From: Aureispira sp. CCB-E | Lineage (GTDB): Bacteria > Bacteroidota > Bacteroidia > Chitinophagales > Saprospiraceae | Assembly: GCF_031326345.1 (NCBI RefSeq) | Contig: NZ_CP133671.1 | Location: forward strand, 5,766,001-5,830,000 | Length of the DNA: 64,000 bases | Direction of reading: 5' to 3' | Part shown: piece by piece, positions 54,276-62,844 of the stretch | How positions within the stretch are numbered: position 1 is the first letter of the stretch | Layout of the letters: each line of letters starts with the position of its first letter | Made by a program: the position numbers and the translations under genes | Notes under the pieces: model-generated | Database searches by the model: none | The model's input: only the letters and a program-made list of their open reading frames with translations | What the model was told of the DNA's origin: nothing

Positions 54276-56033
54276 TTACGTCAACAATTGATCAAATAAC
54301 AAAGCTTTAAATTCATCACTCATCAAATCCAAGTCGCCATTTTGGGCTAGTTTTTTCAACTCTGCTTCTACTTTTTGAGGCAAATTACTAGTATCAACAG
54401 CTTCCAAGTATAAGTCAACATCTGCTTCTTCGTCTCCAAATCCTTTTAGGGACAAATATTGCCCGTCAATACTCAATGTAAATTCGCGTTCAAAAGTCCC
54501 ATTTAATGGAATTCCATTAATAATCACTGTTTTAGTCCCTTCGTTTTTAATTTTGTACAACATACGAATGGTCTCTTGTCCAGGATTAAGCATAAGTAGT
54601 CCTTTGTAATCCAATCCCAAACAAATATTTTCCAACAACCCCATAATTTGCTTTTCCATTTTGGCTGGTATCTTTGCAAACATTGGATTCTTAGAACTAG
54701 TCGTTTTTATATTGACCTTCCAGAATTTGTTGAAAGTAGGTTTAAGAACTGATGATAGTTTATTTGCTTTAAAAACGCCTTCCATTTCGTCCAATAAGGT
54801 GTGTTCTTTTTCTTTTAATTCCACACTCAAAAATGGCGTACAGTATTTTTCAATACACTCCTCGGCTTCCAGATGAAAAATATCGCTAGCTTTGCGCCAA
54901 GACCTAAAAGCAGCTTCTAAATCTCCTTTTGCTTGGTACATTTTTCCCATGCTAAAATGCCCTTCTGCATTGATTTCTTCATCATCCATTTCTAACAATC
55001 CTTGAAAAGCAGCAGCTGCGGCATCCCAATTTTCTGCTTGGGTATAGATAATTCCTTTTTTATTGTACAACATCCACTTGTCGTCTAAGACAATATCCAA
55101 TCCTAAATCCAAGTAAGTAATGGCCGCATCTACAGAACCTTCCTTCACACGAGCTTCAGCTATCCCAATATAGGAATCAATCAATTTGGCATCCAAATCA
55201 ATCACACGACTAAAATCTTCTATAGCACCTGCAGAATTGCCTTGATGCAAGCGAGCCCAAGCTCTTCCTAAAATAGAATTTAGTGCTGCCAAATCGCCAT
55301 AAATTTCTTTTTCGATGGCATGGGTGTAAGCAATTTCTGCCATTTTATGCTTCTCCTGTTCTGCATAAAATTCTCCTTGGCTCTTGTAGCGATTGGCATC
55401 CTCTGGGTCTTGACCAATCCAAGCCTTAAAGGCCTCTTCAGTTGCTTTGGCATCACCGCTCATATTGTGCAAATTAATTTTTTGCAACCATAGCTCTCTA
55501 TCATCAGGATTTTTCTCTAGTGCTTTAGAAAGATCCTCCAATGCTTCTGAGTAATTTCCCAGACTCGTGTGCACAATAGCCCTAACTTTATAAGCTACAT
55601 CATAATCAGGTGCCGCTTCCAAAGCTTTATCTAAGTAACCTAAGGCACCTTTAAAATCGTTTTCATTGCTAGCGTAAACCCCCATAGCAACCAAAGTGTC
55701 TACATGGTCATCGTGTACTTCTAAGATGCTTTTATAAATTTGTTTTGCTTTTTCTTCTTCTCCTAACTTTGCATGCATCAAAGCCAATCGTGCTTTGTAA
55801 TCAGGATTATCAGAAGCTTTTTCTATTGCTTGTTGATAATACTCAATAGCATCATCAATATCTCCTTGCAAAAACATGGCTTCACCAACATAATAATAAC
55901 CGAATGCTTCTTCGGGGAAAGCTTCGATTGCTTCATCTGCTAAATCTTCTGCCTCTTCATAATCTCCATCTTCTAGGGCATCCAAGATGTCTTCCAGTAG
56001 TTCTTCTCTCTCAATGAGCTCCTTTTCTGTCAT
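54276..56033 (-). CDS. Tetratricopeptide-repeat protein with C-terminal beta domain
   Basis: 585 residues, no signal peptide, strongly acidic. About eleven TPR units from residue 8 to 400, for example DYEEAEDLADEAIEAFPEEA, AIEYYQQAIEKASDNPDYKA and AAAAFQGLLEMDDEEINAEG. The part from about 430 to the end is different: KVNIKTTSSKNPMFAKIPAK, NGIPLNGTFEREFTLSIDGQ, a small beta-rich domain of unknown family. Likely a cytoplasmic scaffold for protein-protein contacts. Single-gene unit with its own terminator. Confidence 0.85.
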   Translation of the reverse strand: MTEKELIEREELLEDILDALEDGDYEEAEDLADEAIEAFPEEAFGYYYVGEAMFLQGDIDDAIEYYQQAIEKASDNPDYKARLALMHAKLGEEEKAKQIYKSILEVHDDHVDTLVAMGVYASNENDFKGALGYLDKALEAAPDYDVAYKVRAIVHTSLGNYSEALEDLSKALEKNPDDRELWLQKINLHNMSGDAKATEEAFKAWIGQDPEDANRYKSQGEFYAEQEKHKMAEIAYTHAIEKEIYGDLAALNSILGRAWARLHQGNSAGAIEDFSRVIDLDAKLIDSYIGIAEARVKEGSVDAAITYLDLGLDIVLDDKWMLYNKKGIIYTQAENWDAAAAAFQGLLEMDDEEINAEGHFSMGKMYQAKGDLEAAFRSWRKASDIFHLEAEECIEKYCTPFLSVELKEKEHTLLDEMEGVFKANKLSSVLKPTFNKFWKVNIKTTSSKNPMFAKIPAKMEKQIMGLLENICLGLDYKGLLMLNPGQETIRMLYKIKNEGTKTVIINGIPLNGTFEREFTLSIDGQYLSLKGFGDEEADVDLYLEAVDTSNLPQKVEAELKKLAQNGDLDLMSDEFKALLFDQLLT

Positions 56034-56792
56034 AAGTATTAAATTCGTATCGTGAGTGTTTTCTAAATCAAATTATGTGTCTGTTTTATGACGTTGTAAT
56101 GAAATCCGATTTGATTTTAAGCTAAATAAACTCTCTCCTCGCCCAAACAAACCTTAAGTAGCTAATAATCAATAAAATAAAAACCACTCCTTTTGCCTCT
56201 TTTAAAAGAAAAAAATTCAACAAAACATTCGCTGTCCATGAGGTCAAACAAATAGACTCATTACCCTTGTAAGTTATGTAATAGTTTTTAGATAAAAAAA
56301 TCTAAATTAAATTTATTCTATATGGAGCCTCCTCCAATTTTGCACAATCACATTAGCTGTTTCTTTATACGTTTCAACTTTAGACAGACCAGCCAAAACA
56401 AAAGCACATAAAAAACTAATTATCAATACACTGAAATCAAATATCAATTTAAAAGATACGTATTTTAACTACAAAAGATAAAAGATAGATTTTAAATCTT
56501 TTTATAGAATTGTGCTTCTTTTTAAAACAACTTTATCTTTGCTTGTACAAGATTAATTAAATAGATGCTGCTACAATATAAAAGTAATCACTAATTTTGT
56601 GTAAGTTAGCTAAGGACGGTTACAATACATTAATACCTCCTAACATTTGCTGGATATTTAATAGAAAGATAAACTACAATTAACAAAACGTTGCATAGTT
56701 TGCGTATTCCAGCATCTTTATTACAAAAGCAATGCAGTAGTCATTCGCCCTATATCAAGAATGTTTACTACGCTCAGGAATTATAAAATTTT
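56034..56792. other. 759-bp divergent region
   Basis: No ORF of note. AT-rich. Holds a good promoter candidate at 56510-56541 directed to the acyltransferase, implying a ~250-base 5' leader, and must also hold the TPR promoter. No riboswitch-like conserved structure was recognised in the leader. Confidence 0.4.
56510..56541 (+). promoter_or_regulatory. Predicted Bacteroidota-type promoter
   Basis: TTG at 56510-56512 and TATCTTTG at 56534-56541 with 21 bp between, a full match to the TTG-N19-23-TAnnTTTG pattern. It points to the acyltransferase gene, with a long leader of about 245 bases before the ATG. Confidence 0.45.
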
Positions 56793-58511
56793 ATGGCAGA
56801 AGAAACCGAAGAAGTAATCGAATTAAAAAAAGTACCTGTTGACTTGCAACCTGTCAATTATCCTATGCCAATGGTAGAGGAAATGACGAGTTGGCCGATT
56901 CATAAACTCAGCCAAGAGAGAGAAGAGTTTATGAAATATGCTTCTGAATTTACAACTCAGCTGATCATCAACAAAAAAAGAAAGGAAAGTATGAGCGAAG
57001 CCATTGCCAAAGTACTCTACTTGGAACGGATGCGCATCGTTAACGAACCTTGGAAAGTAGATCCGCCTGATGAGATGGATTTTTGGAATGACATTCGAAA
57101 AAAATTGCTTCGAAAGTCCTTAGATCAAACAGAAGCTGATGTCAAGGAATACAACCATCGTTTGTTAAGAAGAATTACAGAACGTTATTTGCGAGAAATC
57201 ATGAGCAACTTCAAGATTTCTACTTACAAAATGGCTCAAAAATTTTTGCCCAAATTATTTAGTACCATTTTAAATGCGTCTAGTATTTTTCGTTCTAAAA
57301 AAAGACTCCAAGACAAACTCCAAATTGTTGGTGATGTAGAGACCATTCGTGCCTTGGTTCCTCAGGGGACAATTGTTTTGGTTCCAACACATTTTAGCAA
57401 TTTAGATTCTATTTTGGTAGGTTGGGCAGCCGATCAAATTGGGCTCTCTGCATTTACTTATGGCGCAGGAATTAATTTATACAATAAAATTTTAGGTTAT
57501 ATTTTTCCTAGACTGGGTGCTTATGGTCTAGATCGCCGCAAAAAGAATGACTTTTACTTAGAAACCCTAAAAGCATACTCGCAGCTCAATATGGAGCGTA
57601 GAGTACATTCTATTTTCTTTCCTGGAGGCACTCGTTCTCGCTCTGGAGCATTAGAAGACAAATTAAAAATGGGCTTGCTTGGAACAGCTATTGATGCTCA
57701 AGGCAACTTATTTCAAAGCAAAGCCGACAACAAAATCTTTATTGTTCCTGTTGTATTAAATTACCATTGTGTTTTAGAAGCCAAAAATCTAATCAATTCA
57801 CATTTAGAGCGTACGGGCAAAGAATTATATCTGATCGAGAAAAAAGCGTTTGGTGGAGCTTATAATTTCTTAAAGTTTTTCTGGAAATTTTTCTCTTCTA
57901 CTTCTGAAATTGTCGTTAACTTTGGGCAACCAATGGATGTTTTGGGAAATTTTGTCAACAAAAATGGACAAAGTTTAGACAAACGTGGCAATATTGTTGA
58001 CTTGGAAGGCTACTTTATTTCAGGAGGAATCATTCAGAACGATCAACAACGCAATGCTCAATACACTAAAATGCTTGCCAAACAAATTGTCAAGCGTTAT
58101 TCTAGAGAGAATGTTGTTTTGAGCAGCCATTTGGTGGCGCATACTGCTTTTAATATCTTTATGAAAAAGTACCCTAGTTTGGATTTATATGGTATATTAA
58201 GGCTTCCTAAAGAAGATAGAGTAATTGCATTGGAAGTATTTCAAAAAAATATTGAATTGCTTCGAAATCGCCTTTTAGAATTAAATCTAGCTGGCAAAGT
58301 TCGCTTGTCGAATGTTGTTAAAAATGGAAGTGTCCAAGAATTAATCAAGCATGGAATTGATAATATTGGCATTTTTCACGTGCAGAAAGCACTCTTTATT
58401 GATAAAAAACAACAGATCAAAAGTGAAAATCTTAACCTTTTGCTTTACTACCATAATCGCCTATTGGGGTATCATTTATCAGAACACATTGAAGTAACTA
58501 ACATAAAGTAA
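56793..58511 (+). CDS. PlsB-like glycerol-phosphate acyltransferase
   Basis: 572 residues. Acyltransferase core with H-x4-D motif HFSNLD (His200, Asp205), GLDRRKKNDFYLETLKAY (245-262, block II) and FFPGGTRSRSG (275-285), block III with Gly in place of the usual Glu of FPEGTRSR. A ~190-residue helical N-terminal extension and ~280-residue C-terminal part recall PlsB/GPAT1-type enzymes rather than short PlsC. It acylates glycerol-3-phosphate or a related acceptor in membrane lipid synthesis. The Gly for Glu may change acceptor binding. The lipoprotein gene starts 2 bp after its stop, so they are co-transcribed. Confidence 0.8.
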   Translation: MAEETEEVIELKKVPVDLQPVNYPMPMVEEMTSWPIHKLSQEREEFMKYASEFTTQLIINKKRKESMSEAIAKVLYLERMRIVNEPWKVDPPDEMDFWNDIRKKLLRKSLDQTEADVKEYNHRLLRRITERYLREIMSNFKISTYKMAQKFLPKLFSTILNASSIFRSKKRLQDKLQIVGDVETIRALVPQGTIVLVPTHFSNLDSILVGWAADQIGLSAFTYGAGINLYNKILGYIFPRLGAYGLDRRKKNDFYLETLKAYSQLNMERRVHSIFFPGGTRSRSGALEDKLKMGLLGTAIDAQGNLFQSKADNKIFIVPVVLNYHCVLEAKNLINSHLERTGKELYLIEKKAFGGAYNFLKFFWKFFSSTSEIVVNFGQPMDVLGNFVNKNGQSLDKRGNIVDLEGYFISGGIIQNDQQRNAQYTKMLAKQIVKRYSRENVVLSSHLVAHTAFNIFMKKYPSLDLYGILRLPKEDRVIALEVFQKNIELLRNRLLELNLAGKVRLSNVVKNGSVQELIKHGIDNIGIFHVQKALFIDKKQQIKSENLNLLLYYHNRLLGYHLSEHIEVTNIK

Positions 58512-58513
58512 TA

Positions 58514-59149
58514 ATGAGAACACTACTATTTTATCTATTCATTTTCACTTTTTTAACAGCTTGTTCTAACGAAGAAGACAAGGCATGGGAATTGGCTTTA
58601 AGTCAAAATTCAAGTGCTGCTTTAGATTCTTTTTTATTAGTCTATCCTGATAGTAAATATGCTGCCGATGTTGCAACGCACAAGGAGGAATTTGCTTGGT
58701 ATGCTGCCAAACAAAAACATACGGTTTATAATTACAAAAAATATGCTGCGGATTATCCTAATGGCAAATACAAGGATCAAGTTCCAACATTGATTGATTC
58801 GATCAGTTCTGACAATATTAGTTTAGAAGAATTGACGAAGAGTACCTTTATTGGTAAAATTGACTATGGCAATCGCGAAACCGAAGTCATTGCTTTTAGT
58901 TTTGCTGAAATCAATAAAGATAGTGCGGGCATTCGTTTTATTGCTAAAATAAATACTTCTGATATTCGAAAAATGATTGAAGGTAGAATCGACCCTAATG
59001 GGTACTTAATTATGTTTATGGAAAACCCAGACGACAAAATTATGCTTAATATTACGGATGGTAGAGCATATCGAAAAGACAATAAAGTTATGTTAGAATC
59101 TACCAACATCAACCAATATTGGAACCTGATAAAATACAATGAAGAATAA
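58514..59149 (+). CDS. Lipoprotein with two helical repeats, unknown
   Basis: 211 residues. Lipobox LTAC (Cys17). Residues 22-100 hold two or three short helical units with a YPDSKYAAD / YPNGKYKDQ motif (like TPR-related repeats of Bacteroidota lipoproteins). The C-terminal half is beta-rich (STFIGKIDYGNRETEVIAFS ... GYLIMFMENPDDKIMLNITD). It is 2 bp downstream of the acyltransferase gene, suggesting a linked envelope role. Function unknown. Confidence 0.65.
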   Translation: MRTLLFYLFIFTFLTACSNEEDKAWELALSQNSSAALDSFLLVYPDSKYAADVATHKEEFAWYAAKQKHTVYNYKKYAADYPNGKYKDQVPTLIDSISSDNISLEELTKSTFIGKIDYGNRETEVIAFSFAEINKDSAGIRFIAKINTSDIRKMIEGRIDPNGYLIMFMENPDDKIMLNITDGRAYRKDNKVMLESTNINQYWNLIKYNEE

Positions 59150-59191
59150 GTTGTTCGTTTGGATAATATACTTATTTTCATTTTAACTGTA

Positions 59192-59373
59192 ATTCGCTAA
59201 AACAACACCAATAGCACTACCCTAACAACACACGATTAAAGGCGTTAAGAATAACTATCGTATTAATAATAGTTGTATGATACCTTTAAAATACTTTGTG
59301 AGTGCTTTGTGATGCTGCTAACCAACACAACAATTTTTAACTCAATTCGTTTGTGAGGCAATAATTAGCGAAT
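59192..59373. repeat. Inverted-repeat block between lipoprotein genes
   Basis: ATTCGCTAA (59192-59200) and TTAGCGAAT (59365-59373) are perfect inverse copies bracketing 164 bp that include ACTTTGTGAGTGCTTTGTGA, like the GC-rich modules of the M-related elements, and an inner AACTATCGTATTAATAATAGTT hairpin. It may be another small element; no target duplication was seen. Confidence 0.35.
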
Positions 59374-59427
59374 GACTATTTTATAAACAACTTCACAAAA
59401 AACTGATACCATTCAAATTATAATCTT

Positions 59428-60375
59428 ATGAAATTATCTAATGTAGTTCTCCTAGTTGTATTGGTGGGAATATTTTTTAGTTCTTGTAACAATTACCAAG
59501 AACAATACGAAGCATTGGTTGAAAAAAATGCTGCGGACCAAAAACGTCTACATGAATTAGAAGAAGAAGATCGATTAGTTCGTGGAGAATATTCTCTTGC
59601 TATTGAAACCTTAAATTCTATTGAAGATACCTTAAGAACCATTGCCAATAATGAGAAAGAAATCCAACGCTTGACTCAACAAAAAGAGTTTAGTGGTAAC
59701 TTATCTCAACGTCAGGCAATTATCGCCAAATTGCAAGCATTAAGAGATGCCAACGAAGCTGCCAAAGATGCTGCAAAGAAAATGCAAAAAAGAATGCGCT
59801 CGTACCAAATTGAAAATCAACAGCTCAAAAAAATGATTGCTCAAGCTGAAACGAGAATCATCGAAAAAGAAGAAGATCTAAAAGAAGCTCGGACGATTAT
59901 TGATGATATGGAACTTGCTTTGGCAAAAATGGAGGGGCAATTGACGGAAAAAAGTGGTCAATTAGATGATGCGTATAAAGATTTGCAAGAACGAAATGCT
60001 GCATTGACCGAAACCAATGAAAAATTGGCAACAACTATTGCTGATCTAGAAACAAAAAATGATTTTATCGATGAACAAGCGAAAGCGTATGTTGCTTGTG
60101 GCGATAAAAGAGCTTTGCGCAAAGCTGGTATTCTAAGTAAGACTAGTATGAAAAAGTTAACCAAAACGTATCAACAATCTGTCCGTGAAAATGGCGATGA
60201 AATTGACTATTTTAACAACGACCAAATTGATTGTGGAGCCGATGGCGAAATTATATATGTCTTGCCTCTTCGCGACGAAAGCTCTTACGAAATACAAGGA
60301 GGTGTCCTTGTTGTTAAAAATTCAAAAGTATTCTGGGCTACCGACAAAACAGTTGTTTTGGTAAAAAATAACTAA
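59428..60375 (+). CDS. Coiled-coil lipoprotein, twin 1
   Basis: 315 residues. Lipobox FSSC (Cys20). Long Glu/Lys/Gln heptad region at about 24-225 (ETLNSIEDTLRTIANNEKEI, QLKKMIAQAETRIIEKEEDL) forming an extended coiled coil, then a conserved C-terminal domain (about 226-315) with YVACGDKRALRKAGILSK, EIDYFNNDQIDCGADGEI and a last strand KVFWATDKTVVLVKN. The C-terminal domain has two conserved Cys (in ACG and DCG). Probably a periplasm-spanning anchor; no known family recognised. A paralogue follows 133 bp downstream. Confidence 0.7.
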   Translation: MKLSNVVLLVVLVGIFFSSCNNYQEQYEALVEKNAADQKRLHELEEEDRLVRGEYSLAIETLNSIEDTLRTIANNEKEIQRLTQQKEFSGNLSQRQAIIAKLQALRDANEAAKDAAKKMQKRMRSYQIENQQLKKMIAQAETRIIEKEEDLKEARTIIDDMELALAKMEGQLTEKSGQLDDAYKDLQERNAALTETNEKLATTIADLETKNDFIDEQAKAYVACGDKRALRKAGILSKTSMKKLTKTYQQSVRENGDEIDYFNNDQIDCGADGEIIYVLPLRDESSYEIQGGVLVVKNSKVFWATDKTVVLVKNN

Positions 60376-60508
60376 TCATTCGGCTGTCTTAAAAGTGAAT
60401 TATTCCTTACCTACATTTGCTTTTGGACAACAATTTTCAAATTATAAAATCATCCCATTAGCAGCTATTTCTGCTCCCCTTTAATATCTAACAAGATTAA
60501 AAATACTT

Positions 60509-61447
60509 ATGAGACTAACCTTATATATAGGATTCCTATTCTTCACCATTTTAGCAACCAGTTGTGAAGATTATCAATCTAAATTAGCAGAAGCTCAAAA
60601 AGAGCAACAGTTGTTAAATCAACAATTAGGAACTTTAGAACAAGAAGAACGCCTTATTAAAGGTGAATATGCGGATGCAATGGAAACATTATCAGCTATT
60701 GATCAAACGTTGAGAGAAATGGCGCAACGCAATGAAGAAATGGATAAATTGATCCAACAAAAAGAGTTGGCAAAAGGGACCACCAAAGAACAAGCAATTA
60801 TGGTGCGTTTGCAGTCACTCAAAAATGCTAATATTGAAGCCGATAAAAAAGCTAGACGTCTCCGTACCAAGGCTAGAGCCTTTAAAGTGGAAAACGCACA
60901 ACTCAAAAAAATGATTGCTCAGTTAGAAACTCGATTTACAGAAGTAGAGGCCGAAGTCAACAAAACGCAAACGACGATTGGCAACATGCAAGTTGCACTC
61001 AATAAATTGGAAACAGAGGTAGCTGCTACCGAATCAAAACTTGCTTCTGCTTATGCCGATTTAAAAATTAAAACGGTTAACCTAGAACGTACTAATGAAG
61101 AACTAGAGGCAACACTTAGCGATTTACAGAGTAAAAATGCCTTTATTGAAGAAGATGCCAATGCGTATATTGCTTGTGGCAATAAGAAAATCTTGCGCAG
61201 AAATAATATACTGAGACTGTTAAGTGCTAAAACTCTAACACTTGAATATCAATCACAAGTAAAAAAATTGGGCACACAATTCGATTATTTTAATAACCTA
61301 GAAATCGACTGTGGCAGTGGAGAAATTCAATACCTACTCCCTACTAGAGATCCCAATTCTTATAAAATTGAAAATGGTATTGTTACTATTTTAGACAAGA
61401 AAACATTCTGGGCAACTTCTAAAACAGTTGTTTTAGTCAAAAAATAA
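60509..61447 (+). CDS. Coiled-coil lipoprotein, twin 2
   Basis: 312 residues, same layout as twin 1: lipobox ATSC (Cys19), coiled coil at about 22-222 (QQLLNQQLGTLEQEERLIKG, QLKKMIAQLETRF), and the same C-terminal domain with AYIACGNKKILRRNNILRL, FDYFNNLEIDCGSGEIQYLL and TFWATSKTVVLVKK. The blocks QLKKMIAQ, DYFNN, IDCG and FWAT-KTVVLVK are shared exactly or nearly so with twin 1. Coiled-coil length is conserved to within a few residues. A perfect palindromic terminator follows. Confidence 0.7.
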   Translation: MRLTLYIGFLFFTILATSCEDYQSKLAEAQKEQQLLNQQLGTLEQEERLIKGEYADAMETLSAIDQTLREMAQRNEEMDKLIQQKELAKGTTKEQAIMVRLQSLKNANIEADKKARRLRTKARAFKVENAQLKKMIAQLETRFTEVEAEVNKTQTTIGNMQVALNKLETEVAATESKLASAYADLKIKTVNLERTNEELEATLSDLQSKNAFIEEDANAYIACGNKKILRRNNILRLLSAKTLTLEYQSQVKKLGTQFDYFNNLEIDCGSGEIQYLLPTRDPNSYKIENGIVTILDKKTFWATSKTVVLVKK

Positions 61448-61498
61448 GCACTTGACGCACTGGTCGCTGTATAATTTGCAATTCATATATTTGTAATA

Positions 61499-61536
61499 AA
61501 AAGGGGCATTGTTAATCGATTAACAATGCTCTTTTT
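61499..61536. terminator. Palindromic rho-independent terminator
   Basis: A perfect 24-bp palindrome (61506-61529; arms GCATTGTTAATC / GATTAACAATGC) flanked by A-rich sequence before and TCTTTTT after. Bidirectional in principle; it ends the twin lipoprotein genes 52 bp after the last stop. A family B repeat starts at its T run. Confidence 0.85.
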
Positions 61537-61605
61537 AAGTAGGTCACTAGAAAAATATAGCTAAAAATAAGATTGATTTGTATAATTTTTTCTGAACGAT
61601 TACTT
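61537..61605 (+). repeat. Dispersed repeat family B, short copy
   Basis: 69 bp. AAGTAGGTCACTAGAAAAA at the left and the complement of AAGTAATCGTTCAGAAAAA at the right match at 14 of 19 positions. It is essentially the two ends of family B joined with little interior, the smallest copy in the window. It lies 76 bp before mnmD. Confidence 0.65.
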
Positions 61606-61681
61606 CCCATCCAAAATACATCTAATGCGACTTACCTCTTTCATTTTTTGATTTTTTAAATTCATTCATCGTTCTACATCT

Positions 61682-62344
61682 ATGGCGACAATTATAAAAA
61701 CTGAAGACGGCTCTAACAGTATTCAATCAGCCCAATTTGAGGCTACGTATCATTCCATTCATGGTGCTATTCAAGAAACACAAACCGTCTTTATAGAAGC
61801 AGCCCTAAAGCACAAAGCTACAACTCAAAACGAATTGAGCATCTTGGAAATAGGATTCGGAACTGGTCTAAATGCTTTTATGACTTATTTGGAAGCCCTT
61901 AAATTAGAGCTCCAAATTCACTATACTGGAGTAGAAGCCTACCCTATTTCAGAAGCAATAGCAAAACAATTAAACTATGCGGAGTTATTAAACGCACAAG
62001 ACAAAGAACAACAGTTCTTAAATATGCATGCCCAAACCAATGAGTGGCTTGAATGTGCTCCTAACTTCAAATTCTACAAACAAGTTGGTCAATTTGAAGA
62101 TATAACTGCTCAAAATCAGTTTGATATTATTTACTATGATGCTTTTGCTCCTAGTGTTCAGCCTGAACTATGGGAAACAACTATGCTGACTCAAATGTAC
62201 CAAGCTCTAAAACCCAAGGGAGTCCTTACCACCTATTGTGCAAAAGGAGTTTTTAAACGTCGTTTGAAAGAAATTGGGTTTGATATAGAAGCAATTCCTG
62301 GTCCTATTGGAAAACGTGAAATGACGCGTGCTACCAAAAAGTAA
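61682..62344 (+). CDS. mnmD: tRNA 5-methylaminomethyl-2-thiouridine methyltransferase MnmD
   Basis: 220 residues. SAM-binding motif LEIGFGTGLNA (55-65), YDAFAPSVQPELW (152-164; the DAFAP motif of MnmC/MnmD), TTYCAKG (183-189) and the C-terminal PGPIGKREMTRA (206-217) are diagnostic of this family. It is the stand-alone methyltransferase without the FAD oxidase part of MnmC; it makes mnm5s2U at the wobble position of tRNAs for Glu, Gln and Lys. Monocistronic and convergent with the next gene. Confidence 0.93.
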   Translation: MATIIKTEDGSNSIQSAQFEATYHSIHGAIQETQTVFIEAALKHKATTQNELSILEIGFGTGLNAFMTYLEALKLELQIHYTGVEAYPISEAIAKQLNYAELLNAQDKEQQFLNMHAQTNEWLECAPNFKFYKQVGQFEDITAQNQFDIIYYDAFAPSVQPELWETTMLTQMYQALKPKGVLTTYCAKGVFKRRLKEIGFDIEAIPGPIGKREMTRATKK

Positions 62345-62373
62345 GCCCCACCCCAATTAGAACCCTAGTCTAT

Positions 62374-62817
62374 TTATAACTTTTCTCCGTCCAATAAACG
62401 CAAGAGTAACGGTGCTAATTCTTGATAATCTTCTAAGACAATTTCTCGAACTCGTTCGGGGCTATCTTCATCTTGGATTGGTAAAAACTCTGCCAAACTA
62501 TCAATAATTTCTGTGCTATCTGTTGGAGCATCATAATAACTAACCATTCTAGAAGCAGTAGCGGCAGTCCCCATATAAGGAACATAACCTTCTATAAATT
62601 CGTATTCTACCCATATATTTGCAATTCGAACGCTACAATAAAAATCATTAGGGCTAGCAAACTCTTTTTCATAGTCTATGGGCTCCAAGCTTTTAATCGC
62701 TTCTAACAAATCCATATTCAACTGATTGACCATCATATAAAGAGCGATATATACATTTTCGCCCTGTCCCGAATCAATCAATGTTTGTATTTTATGCTGA
62801 ATTTCTTTTTTTGTCAT
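62374..62817 (-). CDS. Hypothetical acidic protein
   Basis: 147 residues from ATG 62817 (MTKKEIQHKIQTLIDSG). The frame runs 42 codons further upstream, but that part overlaps the divergent AraC gene and has odd composition, so the ATG is preferred. Acidic, helical N-terminus (about 1-40), a beta-rich centre (FYCSVRIANIWVEYEFIEGY, residues about 55-75) and an acidic helical C-terminus. No signal peptide, no family recognised. Its start is 27 bp from that of the divergent regulator. Confidence 0.6.
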   Translation of the reverse strand: MTKKEIQHKIQTLIDSGQGENVYIALYMMVNQLNMDLLEAIKSLEPIDYEKEFASPNDFYCSVRIANIWVEYEFIEGYVPYMGTAATASRMVSYYDAPTDSTEIIDSLAEFLPIQDEDSPERVREIVLEDYQELAPLLLRLLDGEKL

Positions 62818-62844
62818 GGTTTTCTCATTAACACGGACTATCTT

